From: Porticoccaceae bacterium
GTDB taxonomy: Bacteria; Pseudomonadota; Gammaproteobacteria; Pseudomonadales; Porticoccaceae
Assembly (NCBI GenBank): GCA_024639885.1
Contig: JAHEGD010000014.1
Span: 39,919 to 103,918, forward strand
Direction: 5' to 3'
Length of the DNA stretch: 64,000 bases
The translations under genes and the position numbers were made by a program. How positions within the stretch are numbered: the stretch's first letter is position 1; each line of letters opens with the position of its first letter. Below the pieces are notes generated by a model, which was not told the DNA's origin, ran no database searches, and saw nothing but the letters and a program-made list of their open reading frames with translations. This document shows, piece after piece, positions 33,059-41,343 of the stretch.

Positions 33059-33946
33059 ATGCCGACTACACAGCCCACCACAGACACTCAGCAGAGCTAT
33101 ATCCTTCGCGCCACCTGCCGCGCCGGCAGCGGTATTGTTGCCGCCGTCAGTGGCTATCTGGCCGACAACCACTGCTATATCCAGGCGCTTGAGCAGTTTG
33201 ACGATGAGTCTACCGACAAGTTCTTCCTGCGCGCGGTGTTCAAGCGCCAGCAGGGCTCGCCCAGCATTACTGTAATTGAAGAACATTTTAGCGCGATTGC
33301 CAGCCAATTTGGCATCGAGTTCACCATTCACGACCCGCAACAGCCGGTCAAAGTGCTAGTGATGGTATCGCGCGATGACCACTGTCTTAACGCCCTGCTC
33401 TATCGCAAGAACAAGGGCGAGCTCAACATCGAGATTACTGCCGTGGTCTCTAACCACGCCGACCTGCGGGCGATGGTAGAGCGCGAGGGTATTCGCTTTG
33501 TACAGCTGCCGGTTACCGGCGACAACAAGCCCCAGCAAGAGCAGCGCCTGCTAGAACTGATTAAAGAGAGCGGCACCGAGCTGGTGGTGCTGGCTCGCTA
33601 TATGCAGATTCTGTCTAACCCGCTCTGCGAACAGCTGAGCGGAATGTGTATCAACATCCACCACTCGTTTTTGCCTGGCTTTAAAGGCGCGCGCCCCTAC
33701 CACCAAGCTTATGACCGCGGGGTGAAGCTGATTGGCGCCACCGCCCACTATGTCACCAGCGACCTAGACGAGGGGCCGATTATCGAGCAGATGGTGATGC
33801 GTGTAGACCACAACCAAAAGCCACAGATGCTGGCGGCACTGGGCCGCGAGAACGAGAGCATGGCACTGACTCGCGCGGTGCGCTACCACGTAGAGCAGCG
33901 GGTGTTTTTAGATGGCAACAAGACGGTGGTGTTTCTCGGCAGTTAA
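33059..33946 (+). CDS. purU: Formyltetrahydrofolate deformylase
   Basis: PurU (295 aa) hydrolyses 10-formyl-THF to formate and THF, balancing one-carbon units for purine synthesis. An N-terminal ACT domain (about 14-90, YILRATCRAGSGIVAAVSGYL) senses methionine/glycine in characterised members. The formyltransferase domain has the VLARYMQILS segment and the catalytic INIHHSFLPGFKGARPYHQA motif, plus GATAHYVTSDLDEGPII. It stands alone, with a strong terminator shared with the convergent TonB receptor. Confidence 0.96.
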   Translation: MPTTQPTTDTQQSYILRATCRAGSGIVAAVSGYLADNHCYIQALEQFDDESTDKFFLRAVFKRQQGSPSITVIEEHFSAIASQFGIEFTIHDPQQPVKVLVMVSRDDHCLNALLYRKNKGELNIEITAVVSNHADLRAMVEREGIRFVQLPVTGDNKPQQEQRLLELIKESGTELVVLARYMQILSNPLCEQLSGMCINIHHSFLPGFKGARPYHQAYDRGVKLIGATAHYVTSDLDEGPIIEQMVMRVDHNQKPQMLAALGRENESMALTRAVRYHVEQRVFLDGNKTVVFLGS

Positions 33947-33969
33947 CCACCCCATAAAGCTATCCAGAT

Positions 33970-34006
33970 AAAAAAACCGCGGCCCTTGCGAGCCGCGGTT
34001 TTTTTT
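33970..34006. terminator. Bidirectional terminator between purU and the TonB receptor
   Basis: A7-CCGCGGC and GCCGCGG-T8 pair perfectly over the GC core and the A/T flank with an 8-nt loop. It serves both converging genes. Confidence 0.92.
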
Positions 34007-34029
34007 GTGGGTTAACAACTAATGGTTGG

Positions 34030-36456
34030 TTAGAAGTTAATCCGGCCGGTCAACTCAACGGTGCGCGGCGGATCAATCATCTTAAAGTAAGAGCCGTTAA
34101 AGCCGAGCGAGCCGAGCGGTACATCGTTGCCCCACATAAAGGTCTCTTCGTCAGTCAGGTTTTTACCCACCAACGAGATCTGCCACTGGTCGTTACCGGC
34201 CAATGCGATGCGGGCGTTGAGCTTACCGAAGCTCTCTTGGATCATTTTCTCGTCCAAATCGGCCGCAACTACCACCTCGTCACTCCAGTTATAGTCCAGG
34301 CCGGCACTCAACACCAAGGTGGCGCTCAGTGCAGTCTCGTAGGCGATGCCGACGTTAGCCGTGTACTCAGGGGCAAACTGCAGCGGTTGACCGCTGAGGT
34401 CCTGGGTACAGCCCGGGCCAGTAACAAGTGTCTGAGCTAAGTTACAGCCCGCACCGGGGAACGACTTATAGGTCGCATCAAGGTAGGCAAAGGCACCATT
34501 GAGGGTCAACTCTTCAGTCAGTCGGTAGGTTAGATCGGCCTCAACACCTTTCACCTCAGACTCAGCGGCATTGCCGACTACAAAGGCGGCGTTGCCATCA
34601 AAAGTAGAAACTTGCACGTCTTCATAGGTGCTACTGAATGCAGCAACGTTCAAGCGACCGCGGCCATCTGCGAGATTAATTTTTGCACCAATCTCGATAG
34701 TTTCGACTGACTCATCTTCAAAATCAGCTAAATCATCAGAAACGCCAGGGCTGATCTCTTCTACCTCGCGACCCATGCCGTTATCTTCGTCAAAGCCGCC
34801 GGCCTTGTAACCGTTACCCAGCTCTAAGTAGACCATGGTGTCGTTGGTCATATCCCACTGGAAATTAACATGGCCGGTCACGTGATCTTCCTTGCGATCT
34901 TTAGTATAGCTGTGAATAGTGGCCAGCTTGAGAGCCTCCCCATACACCGCACCAAGCGCCGGAACAGGCAATACTGAGGAGGCCTCGTCTGGATCGATGT
35001 AGCCAATGCTACCCGCCTTCGACATGCTCTTCTCGTCTTCTGAGTAACGCAGCCCTGCAGTCACCCGAAAACTATCGCTAACATTAAATGTACCCTCTGC
35101 GAACACTGACCAGCTGTCGGCATCTTGTGCAAAGGCGCTACGCGCAGTGGCATCAAGGATACCGCTCTGGGTAGCCGTGTCTAAATTGCCCCCAAGCACC
35201 GCTCCGGCGAAACTGGCGCCACCCAATGCTGGATTGGGCGTGTTTAGTCTGCCAAATACGCCCGCCTCTAAGGGTCCGACCGCAGAGAGATCAATATGCG
35301 TGTAACGATCATTAGTCAGCTCCTCGGTTTGATAAAATGCGCCAGCTAAATATTCAAAAGCGCCGCCGGTATCCGAGCTGATGATCAGCTCAGCACTGAA
35401 CTGCTCGTGCTCTTCAGTACGACCACGGTTGAGTAATTTAAGCGGGCTGTAGTCAGAGTCTAGACTGTTGGTAAACTCGTAATCCGTGCCCGCGATCACC
35501 GCTTTAATACCGTGACCCGCCAAGCTACCGTCCAGAGTTACCTGGAGGATGTTCGATTCGGTATCGTCAAACAGCGGGTAGTCGCGCACGTTCTGCTCAT
35601 AGGTTACATAGCCAAAGCCCGGCTCAAAGGTTGTTGCGCCCAGAGCGGAACCGTACAGTGCCGCAGAGGGCCCTATTGACGTATTAGTATCCGACAGCAC
35701 CTCTTGGCGCCCAATCACATCATAGTTGCCGTGTTCCGCTTTGATGGTAGCGGTCCAGTCTTCGTTGAGATCGATCGCCAGCGTACCGCGGATGTAGGTG
35801 CTGTCGGTCTGTGGAGCGTCGTCGCCGGCTGGGGCGTTGTTGGTGACATAGCCGTCATCTTCGTATGAGCGTACCGCCAAGCGGCCGCGAACGTTATCGC
35901 TGAGCGGACCAGAGATAACGGTGGTGATGGTCATGGCGTCGAGCTCGCTGGTATAACCTGCGCTCACGTAGCCTTCAAACTCTTCGGTCGGCTGGCCGGT
36001 GGTAATGTTCATGGCGCCAGCGATGGTGTTTTTACCAAACAGGGTCGACTGCGGCCCTTTCAGCACTTCGACGCGCTCGATGTCGAGGAACTTGCCGCGC
36101 GCACTGCGGCCGCGGCCAAAGTAGACGCCATCGACAAAGGTGCCGACCGACTGCTCAAAGCCGTAGTTGACGCCCGAGCCAATACCGCGAATAAACAGCT
36201 GGGTACCAGCACTCGCCTCTGCCACATGCACGTTGGGCATGTACATAGCGAGGTCTTCCATTTTAGTTAGACCCTTTTCGGTAATGTCTTTGCCGCCCAT
36301 CACCGAGATCGCAATCGGTACCTCTTGAAGCCCTTCGGTGCGCTTGGTTGCGGTCACCACAATCTCTTCAAGCGTTAAGTTTTGCGCCAGCGACGGTGCG
36401 CTAACAGCAGCGGCGATAGCGGCCGCAGTGTAAAAACTGAGTGGTTTTTTTTTCAT
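34030..36456 (-). CDS. TonB-dependent outer-membrane receptor
   Basis: This is an 808-aa receptor. A signal peptide ends SAPSLAQ. The TonB-box-like LEEIVVTATKR is at about 29-39. The plug domain (about 45-160) contains VPIAISVMGGKDI, TQLFIRGIGSG and VEVLKGPQSTLFGKNTIAGAMNI. The rest is a 22-strand barrel ending in the aromatic VELTGRINF. This sequence style is the marine gammaproteobacterial/sphingomonad group, which often imports complex organics. The substrate is not evident. One loop has a Cys pair (GAGCNLAQ, GPGCTQD). AAGGGG precedes the ATG. Its promoter is overlapped by a dyad, so it is probably regulated. It is divergent from the DUF3604 gene. Confidence 0.93.
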   Translation of the reverse strand: MKKKPLSFYTAAAIAAAVSAPSLAQNLTLEEIVVTATKRTEGLQEVPIAISVMGGKDITEKGLTKMEDLAMYMPNVHVAEASAGTQLFIRGIGSGVNYGFEQSVGTFVDGVYFGRGRSARGKFLDIERVEVLKGPQSTLFGKNTIAGAMNITTGQPTEEFEGYVSAGYTSELDAMTITTVISGPLSDNVRGRLAVRSYEDDGYVTNNAPAGDDAPQTDSTYIRGTLAIDLNEDWTATIKAEHGNYDVIGRQEVLSDTNTSIGPSAALYGSALGATTFEPGFGYVTYEQNVRDYPLFDDTESNILQVTLDGSLAGHGIKAVIAGTDYEFTNSLDSDYSPLKLLNRGRTEEHEQFSAELIISSDTGGAFEYLAGAFYQTEELTNDRYTHIDLSAVGPLEAGVFGRLNTPNPALGGASFAGAVLGGNLDTATQSGILDATARSAFAQDADSWSVFAEGTFNVSDSFRVTAGLRYSEDEKSMSKAGSIGYIDPDEASSVLPVPALGAVYGEALKLATIHSYTKDRKEDHVTGHVNFQWDMTNDTMVYLELGNGYKAGGFDEDNGMGREVEEISPGVSDDLADFEDESVETIEIGAKINLADGRGRLNVAAFSSTYEDVQVSTFDGNAAFVVGNAAESEVKGVEADLTYRLTEELTLNGAFAYLDATYKSFPGAGCNLAQTLVTGPGCTQDLSGQPLQFAPEYTANVGIAYETALSATLVLSAGLDYNWSDEVVVAADLDEKMIQESFGKLNARIALAGNDQWQISLVGKNLTDEETFMWGNDVPLGSLGFNGSYFKMIDPPRTVELTGRINF

Positions 36457-36504
36457 TGTATAAACCCCTTGTTGGACTAAGCACCTTTCTATGCGGCGCC
36501 GTTG

Positions 36505-36533
36505 ATACGCTTTAGGTCATTACCAATGCGTAT
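36505..36533. promoter_or_regulatory. Operator-like dyad between the TonB receptor and DUF3604 genes
   Basis: ATACGC-TTTA-GGT / CATT / ACC-AAT-GCGTAT is a 29-bp dyad whose outer 6 bp and inner 3 bp are exact. It covers the -10 and much of the spacer of the receptor promoter, the position of a repressor site. No regulator gene is adjacent. Confidence 0.6.
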
Positions 36534-36547
36534 GGCGACTATATCAA
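36519..36547 (-). promoter_or_regulatory. Sigma-70 promoter of the TonB receptor gene
   Basis: On the minus strand TTGATA (36547-36542), a 17-bp spacer and GGTAAT (36524-36519) give a good -35 and an acceptable -10, about 60 nt upstream of the ATG. Confidence 0.6.
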
Positions 36548-36690
36548 TTGCGTTTACGTAGCACTAGCGACGCCACCGTTTATTTGATCGCTGTGTGACC
36601 GGTTGGTCGCAGTTGCCACCCGTCGGCAAGGCGCGACGTGGACGCGCCGGCGTATTATCGAAGCCTAACAAAAACACTGGGGACACTGTT

Positions 36691-38568
36691 ATGGCTGCGC
36701 CAATTCGATACCTTCGCCACCGCCAATCTCAACTCTTGTGCGGCTTACTGTGCGGCCTGCTCGCGACCGCAGCCGCCACCGCTGGTGAGTACTCGCCACC
36801 GCTTGAGCAGCGTTTTCCTAGCCAACTACTATTTGGCGACACCCACCTGCACACCAGTTTCTCTTACGACGCCGGTATGGTTGGCGACACCCTCGGCCCC
36901 GATGAGGCCTACCGGTTTGCCAAAGGCGAGACCATCACGGCCAGCTTTGGGGCGCGCGCCAAACTGCGCCGGCCGCTCGACTTTTTATTGATCGCCGACC
37001 ACGGCGAGTCGATGGGGCTGGCGCCGATGCTGCGTGAGGCCAACCCGATTGCCACAGAAGACCCGGTTGGCAGCCAGATGTACGCCAAGATCAAAGCCGG
37101 CGACCCCGTCGGCGCCTACAAGCTGTATGCGCTCGGCCGCAAGCGCGGCGAATTTGTACTGCACCGCGACGAGGTACTGCGGCCGATGTGGCAGCGCCAG
37201 CTAGAAGCCGCTGAGGCGCACAACCAGCCGGGGGTGTTCACCACCCTGCTCGGCTACGAGTTCACCTCTGCCATTAATATGAACAACCTGCACCGCGTGG
37301 TGATGTTTCGCGATGGCAGCGAGCGGGTTGGTCAGGTGATGCCATTTAGCCAGGCCGACTCGCCCGACCCGGAAAAGCTCTGGGAGGCGCTCGCCGACTA
37401 CGAGGCGACCACCGGCGGCCGGGTGATGGCGATACCGCACAACGGCAACCTCTCTAGCGGCATGATGTTTGCCGACACCACGGTTGATGGCGCGCCGATT
37501 GACGCCGACTACGCCGCCCGCCGCCAGCGCTGGGAGCCGATTTACGAGGTCACCCAGATTAAAGGCGATGGCGAGGCCCACCCGCTGCTGTCACCAAACG
37601 ACGAGTTCGCCGACTTTCACAACTGGGACCGCGGCAACTTTGGCACAGTCGCCAAAACCCCCGCCATGCTGCCCGGCGAATACGCCCGCGAGGCACTCAA
37701 GCGCGGCCTGCAGTTTGAGGCGACGCTGGGCGTTAACCCGTTTAAATTTGGCATGATCGGCTCAACCGATTCGCACACCAGTCTCTCTACCCCAGATGAA
37801 GACAACTTCTTCTCCAAGGCGACCCCGGCGGAGCCAGAGGCCGGTGACTTCCGCTACAACGGCGATATCATCCAAGAATACCCGGGCGCGGAAGATGTAT
37901 CGGTCGCCTCTTACGAGTCGACCGCCGGTGGACTGGTTGCCGCCTGGAGCCACGCCAACACCCGCGAGGCGATCTTCGACAGCTTTGAGCGCAAAGAGGT
38001 TTACGCCACCACCGGCACCCGTATAGCCGTGCGGATGTTTGCCGGCTGGCAGTTTGACGAGCAAGACCACCAACTACCCGATACCGCTGCCGTTGGTTAC
38101 GCCAAGGGGGTACCGATGGGTGGCGACCTTGCCCGCCCGGCCGGCAACCAGCCGCTGCGGCTATTGATCAGCGCCCAGAAAGACCCCGACGGCGCCAACC
38201 TCGATCGCGTTCAGGTAGTCAAAGGCTGGGTAGATGAGGCCGGCAACAGCCACGAGCGGGTTTACAACGCGGTGTGGTCTGACCAGCGCCGCGCCAATCG
38301 CCGGGGCGATATCCCGGCGCTGCCCTCGACAGTGGCCGGCGGCAGCTACACCAACCGCTACGGCAGCGCGGCACTGGCGACGGTTTGGCAAGATCCCGAC
38401 TTTGACCCCGAACAGCGAGCTTTTTACTACCTGCGCGTGCTTGAGATTGAGACACCGACCTGGCTCGCCTATGACCAAGCGCACTACCCGGATGCCGCGA
38501 TCCCAGCCGACGGGGTAATGGCCCACCAAGAGCGCGCCTACAGCTCGCCGGTCTGGTATACGCCGTAA
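36691..38568 (+). CDS. Secreted DUF3604 protein (PHP-like metal hydrolase fold)
   Basis: The ATG at 36691 follows GGGGA by 7 nt and opens a signal peptide (LLCGLLCGLLATAAATAG), giving 625 aa. The track start at 36595 would bury it. DUF3604 proteins resemble PHP-type phosphoesterases. The metal-ligand motifs visible are FGDTHLHTSFSYDAG (HxH), LLIADHGES, MAIPHNGNLSS and IGSTDSHTSLS, spread over the first 400 residues. The C-terminal third is a beta-rich domain. No biochemical function is firmly assigned to the family. Divergence from a TonB receptor suggests periplasmic processing of an imported substrate (inference). Confidence 0.88.
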   Translation: MAAPIRYLRHRQSQLLCGLLCGLLATAAATAGEYSPPLEQRFPSQLLFGDTHLHTSFSYDAGMVGDTLGPDEAYRFAKGETITASFGARAKLRRPLDFLLIADHGESMGLAPMLREANPIATEDPVGSQMYAKIKAGDPVGAYKLYALGRKRGEFVLHRDEVLRPMWQRQLEAAEAHNQPGVFTTLLGYEFTSAINMNNLHRVVMFRDGSERVGQVMPFSQADSPDPEKLWEALADYEATTGGRVMAIPHNGNLSSGMMFADTTVDGAPIDADYAARRQRWEPIYEVTQIKGDGEAHPLLSPNDEFADFHNWDRGNFGTVAKTPAMLPGEYAREALKRGLQFEATLGVNPFKFGMIGSTDSHTSLSTPDEDNFFSKATPAEPEAGDFRYNGDIIQEYPGAEDVSVASYESTAGGLVAAWSHANTREAIFDSFERKEVYATTGTRIAVRMFAGWQFDEQDHQLPDTAAVGYAKGVPMGGDLARPAGNQPLRLLISAQKDPDGANLDRVQVVKGWVDEAGNSHERVYNAVWSDQRRANRRGDIPALPSTVAGGSYTNRYGSAALATVWQDPDFDPEQRAFYYLRVLEIETPTWLAYDQAHYPDAAIPADGVMAHQERAYSSPVWYTP

Positions 38569-38596
38569 CGGACCGTGTCGGGCGCTGACCGCGCCC

Positions 38597-38782
38597 AAGC
38601 CTACAGGGATGTATCCACGGCGATCGCGCGGCGGGCGGTTCAGCGGCTGCTGCCCAGAGACTTTAATACGCTAATTAAGCACTACCAGATAATCTGCGCA
38701 GCCACCGCTAGCGGCCTGAGACACGCCGTGAATCCGTCCTTGGAGGCTCGACTGCCGCTGTCCCTGCGGCAGACGGTCTCAG
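38597..38782. repeat. Inverted-repeat element (REP/MITE-like) in the gap after DUF3604
   Basis: AAGCCTACAGGGATGTATCCACGGCG (38597-38622) and the reverse complement of 38724-38749 agree at about 20 of 26 positions, about 100 bp apart. Nested in the right part are CTGAGAC/GTCTCAG (38716-38722 / 38776-38782) and a perfect hairpin CTGCCGC-TGTCCCT-GCGGCAG (38752-38772). The first motif resembles a short interspersed repeat I associate with gammaproteobacterial genomes, from memory only. The 422-bp gap (38569-38990) holds no convincing gene. The 76-aa track ORF runs through the repeat. Confidence 0.7.
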
Positions 38783-38917
38783 CCACCAGCGCTGGCCGCA
38801 CTTAGTCAGCGGCGAGAGTTCGCATTCTCTCTTTTTTGATAGGCACTCTGTTCAATGTTTCGCGTGCCGCAGCCGCTCGGCTCCAACAAAACTCCCTGAC
38901 AATTTGGTAAAACAGTA

Positions 38918-38945
38918 TTAACCGCGGCGCTAATGGCGATATAAT
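38918..38945 (+). promoter_or_regulatory. Sigma-70 promoter of the aminotransferase gene
   Basis: TTAACC at 38918, a 16-bp spacer and a perfect TATAAT at 38940-38945. The predicted start near 38952 leaves a leader of about 39 nt containing AAAGGAG before the GTG. Confidence 0.75.
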
Positions 38946-38990
38946 TCCGGCCGTCATTTTTTCCCGTTACTGCGCTTTAAAGGAGCCCCC

Positions 38991-40271
38991 GTGCAGCTGC
39001 CCGCCCCGTTATCCGACTGTTCGCCCGCCCAACTGCAAGCCCTGCTCGCCGAGCTGCAGCGCGACTACCAAGCCCACTGCGATGCCAACTTGGCGCTCGA
39101 CCTGACCCGCGGCAAGCCGTCTACCGAGCAGCTCGATTTAAGCGATGCGCTAGATGGCTTGCTGGCTGGCGACTACCGCGCCGCCGACGGCAGCGACTGC
39201 CGCAACTACGGCGGCCTGCACGGCCTAGCCGAGCTGCGCGCCGTCGGCGCCGAGCTGCTCGCCACCACGCCGGCGCAGACCATCGCCGGCGGCAGTAGCA
39301 GCCTGACGCTGATGTACTTTACCCTGCTGTTTGCCAACCTGTTTGGGTTGGCCGGTGCACCCGCTTGGCAGAGCCGCGGCGGTGTCAAAATTATCTGCCC
39401 GGTACCGGGCTACGACCGCCACTTCGCTATCTGTGAGCGGCTCGGTATCGAGATGGTCACCGTGGCGATGAACAGCGACGGCCCCGATATGGATGCCGTG
39501 GAGCAGCTGCTGGCCAGCGACCCATCGATCGTCGGCATGTGGAATGTCCCCAAACACTCCAACCCGACCGGCATCACCTATTCAGATGCGGTGGTCAAAC
39601 GCATCGCCAAGCTCGGCCAGCTCGCCCAGCCGGGCTTCTTGGTGCTGTGGGATAACGCCTACGCGGTCCACGACATCGCTGCCAGCAGTGACCCGCTGAC
39701 CGCTATCGCGCCGCTCGCCGAGGCCGCCGGCACTCAGGTGGCGCAGTTTGCATCGACCTCTAAAATTACCCACGCTGGCGCCGGCGTGAGCTTTATGGCT
39801 GGCTCGCAAGCGCTCATCGACAGTGTCGTCGAGCAGCTCGGCATCGCCATGATTGGCCCCGACAAAGTCAACCAGCTGCGCCATGTGGCGCTGCTCAAGG
39901 AGGGCGGCTTAGCTAAAATTATGGATGGCCACCGGGCGCTGCTGGCGCCGCGCTTTGCCGCGGTAGAGCAGGCCCTGGCCGCGCACTTTAGCGGTTCAGA
40001 GCTGCTGCGCTGGACGCGCCCCAACGGCGGCTATTTTGTCTCGGTCGACACCCTTGCTGGGCTGGCCAGCCGGGTGGTGGCGCTGGCCGCTGCGGCCGGG
40101 GTCAAGCTAACCCCCGCCGGGGCGACCTTCCCCTACCACCGCGACCCGCAAGACAGCAATATCCGGCTGGCGCCGTCGTTCCCAAGCTTGGCCGATGTTG
40201 AGAAGACCATGCAGGTATTCTGCTGCTGCGTACAGCTGGCCAGTGTCGAGCAGCAGCTGGCTAACGGTTAA
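38991..40271 (+). CDS. Type Ic aspartate aminotransferase-like PLP enzyme
   Basis: This 426-aa fold-type I aminotransferase belongs to the group (PF12897-like) containing the Ic aspartate aminotransferases. DLTRGKPSTEQLDLS near residue 40 and YGGLHGLAELR bind substrate and the PLP phosphate. MWNVPKHSNPTGIT has the conserved Asn, LWDNAYAVHD the Asp/Tyr that contact the ring. FASTSKITHAGAGVS carries the Schiff-base Lys. RLAPSFP supplies the substrate-carboxylate Arg. The GTG start is preceded by AAGGAG at 5 nt. Aspartate/2-oxoglutarate is the expected pair, not proven. The 3' end overlaps the cytochrome c gene by 11 nt tail-to-tail. Confidence 0.9.
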   Translation: MQLPAPLSDCSPAQLQALLAELQRDYQAHCDANLALDLTRGKPSTEQLDLSDALDGLLAGDYRAADGSDCRNYGGLHGLAELRAVGAELLATTPAQTIAGGSSSLTLMYFTLLFANLFGLAGAPAWQSRGGVKIICPVPGYDRHFAICERLGIEMVTVAMNSDGPDMDAVEQLLASDPSIVGMWNVPKHSNPTGITYSDAVVKRIAKLGQLAQPGFLVLWDNAYAVHDIAASSDPLTAIAPLAEAAGTQVAQFASTSKITHAGAGVSFMAGSQALIDSVVEQLGIAMIGPDKVNQLRHVALLKEGGLAKIMDGHRALLAPRFAAVEQALAAHFSGSELLRWTRPNGGYFVSVDTLAGLASRVVALAAAAGVKLTPAGATFPYHRDPQDSNIRLAPSFPSLADVEKTMQVFCCCVQLASVEQQLANG

Positions 40272-40695
40272 CTTCAGCCGCTAGGTAGGCGGCCAGCGCC
40301 TCGAGCTGCTGCGGGTCTAGGTCGGTAAAGCTAGGCATGGTGCGGTGTTGATCGACGCCGCGAATCCACTTGACCAGCTCGGCCTCGGAGCGGCGCACCA
40401 GCAGCGTCGCGGGGATCCGCTTCAGGTAGTCGCCGCGGCCGCTGCGCGGATGGCAGTCAGCGCACAGGCTTGAGAACAGCTTACCGCCCTGCTCGGCGCG
40501 GGCGCTGAGCATCTCTGGGGTCATCGCCTCGATCAGCTGCTCGGCGGCCTGCTCTTTCAGTTCGAGCAGCGCGCCCATGGTAGTCGTCTCAGCCGGCTCG
40601 CCGGCGGGTGCCTCAGTGGCTGGCTTGGAACAGCCCACCAGCAGAATGAGCGCGACAGCTGCCGTAGTGATTGAACTCGCCATTGAATTACCCAT
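40261..40695 (-). CDS. Lipoprotein c-type cytochrome, monohaem
   Basis: This 144-aa protein starts at the ATG at 40695, chosen because GGAG lies 6 nt upstream; the track start is six codons earlier. The signal peptide ends in a lipobox (LILLVGC), so the protein is probably membrane-anchored in the periplasm. A helix-rich stretch follows, then one haem site CADCH (about 80-84) with GRGDYLKRIPATLLV. The distal ligand Met is likely in HRTMPSFTDLDPQQLEALAAYLA. It is a small class I cytochrome and its partner is unknown. It is transcribed against the aminotransferase. Confidence 0.85.
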   Translation of the reverse strand: MGNSMASSITTAAVALILLVGCSKPATEAPAGEPAETTTMGALLELKEQAAEQLIEAMTPEMLSARAEQGGKLFSSLCADCHPRSGRGDYLKRIPATLLVRRSEAELVKWIRGVDQHRTMPSFTDLDPQQLEALAAYLAAEVNR

Positions 40696-40776
40696 TGCTC
40701 TCTCCATCGCCATAAATTTTTATTCCAGTTGCCAGAGTGTCGCAGAGTGCAGCGCGGCCGCCACCTCAAACCGCGA

Positions 40777-41112
40777 CTAACTGCCCTTGCTCGGTTTCGT
40801 TCCCGCCATCGGGAACGGGAACGCCGTCACGTTACCGCCGGCTGCCTCGGTCACCTTGCAGGTACCCTCTTTGTCGACCTCGTCAATACGCACCACCGCC
40901 TGCATCGGAATAAAACTGCGCTGCACACCGGCAAATTCGTTTTTGAGTTTTTCCTCGGCCGGGTCGACAATCATCTGACTGCGCTCGCCAAACAGAAAGT
41001 CCTCTACCTCGAGAAAGCCCCACAGGTCGCTCTGATAAACCTGGCGGGCGTAGATCTCGTAGATCTGGCCTTGGTTAAAAAATGTTACGCGGTAGATCGG
41101 TTCTTTGGCCAT
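40777..41112 (-). CDS. DUF1820 family protein
   Basis: This 111-aa conserved gammaproteobacterial protein of unknown function begins PIYRVTFFNQGQIYEIYARQVYQSDLWGFLEVEDFLFGE, the DUF1820 hallmark. RSFIPMQAVVRIDEVDKEG follows in the middle. There is no signal or membrane segment, so it is cytoplasmic. Start: the ATG at 41112 is preferred for family length; a GTG three codons upstream is open too, and neither has a strong ribosome site. It is divergent from miaB and tandem with the cytochrome gene, 81 nt away. Confidence 0.88.
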   Translation of the reverse strand: MAKEPIYRVTFFNQGQIYEIYARQVYQSDLWGFLEVEDFLFGERSQMIVDPAEEKLKNEFAGVQRSFIPMQAVVRIDEVDKEGTCKVTEAAGGNVTAFPFPMAGTKPSKGS

Positions 41113-41259
41113 GTTGCTCACTGAGTCGCCGCGCTGGGGCGGCCGTTTTTAGGTGGTGGGGGTTTTTAGGTGCTGGTTTTTAGGTGATGCATATGCCCCG
41201 TCAAAGGTGGCAGTTTAACACAGCTGTGTGGCGTCAACCCACTGCCGGCACTGGCTCTG

Positions 41260-41287
41260 TTGCCATCGCAGGGTGGCGGGCTATAAT
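41260..41287 (+). promoter_or_regulatory. Sigma-70 promoter of the miaB operon
   Basis: TTGCCA (41260-41265), a 16-bp spacer and a perfect TATAAT (41282-41287), about 57 nt upstream of the miaB ATG. Confidence 0.8.
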
Positions 41288-41343
41288 GGCCGGCCGCGCC
41301 ACTGGGCGCCCGTTTTTCTGCCAGCCACCACCCTGTGAACCCT

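Noticed and set aside
38575-38805. 76-aa ORF after DUF3604
   Set aside because: It runs through the inverted-repeat arms and hairpins with no ribosome site, and is better explained as non-coding repeat DNA.
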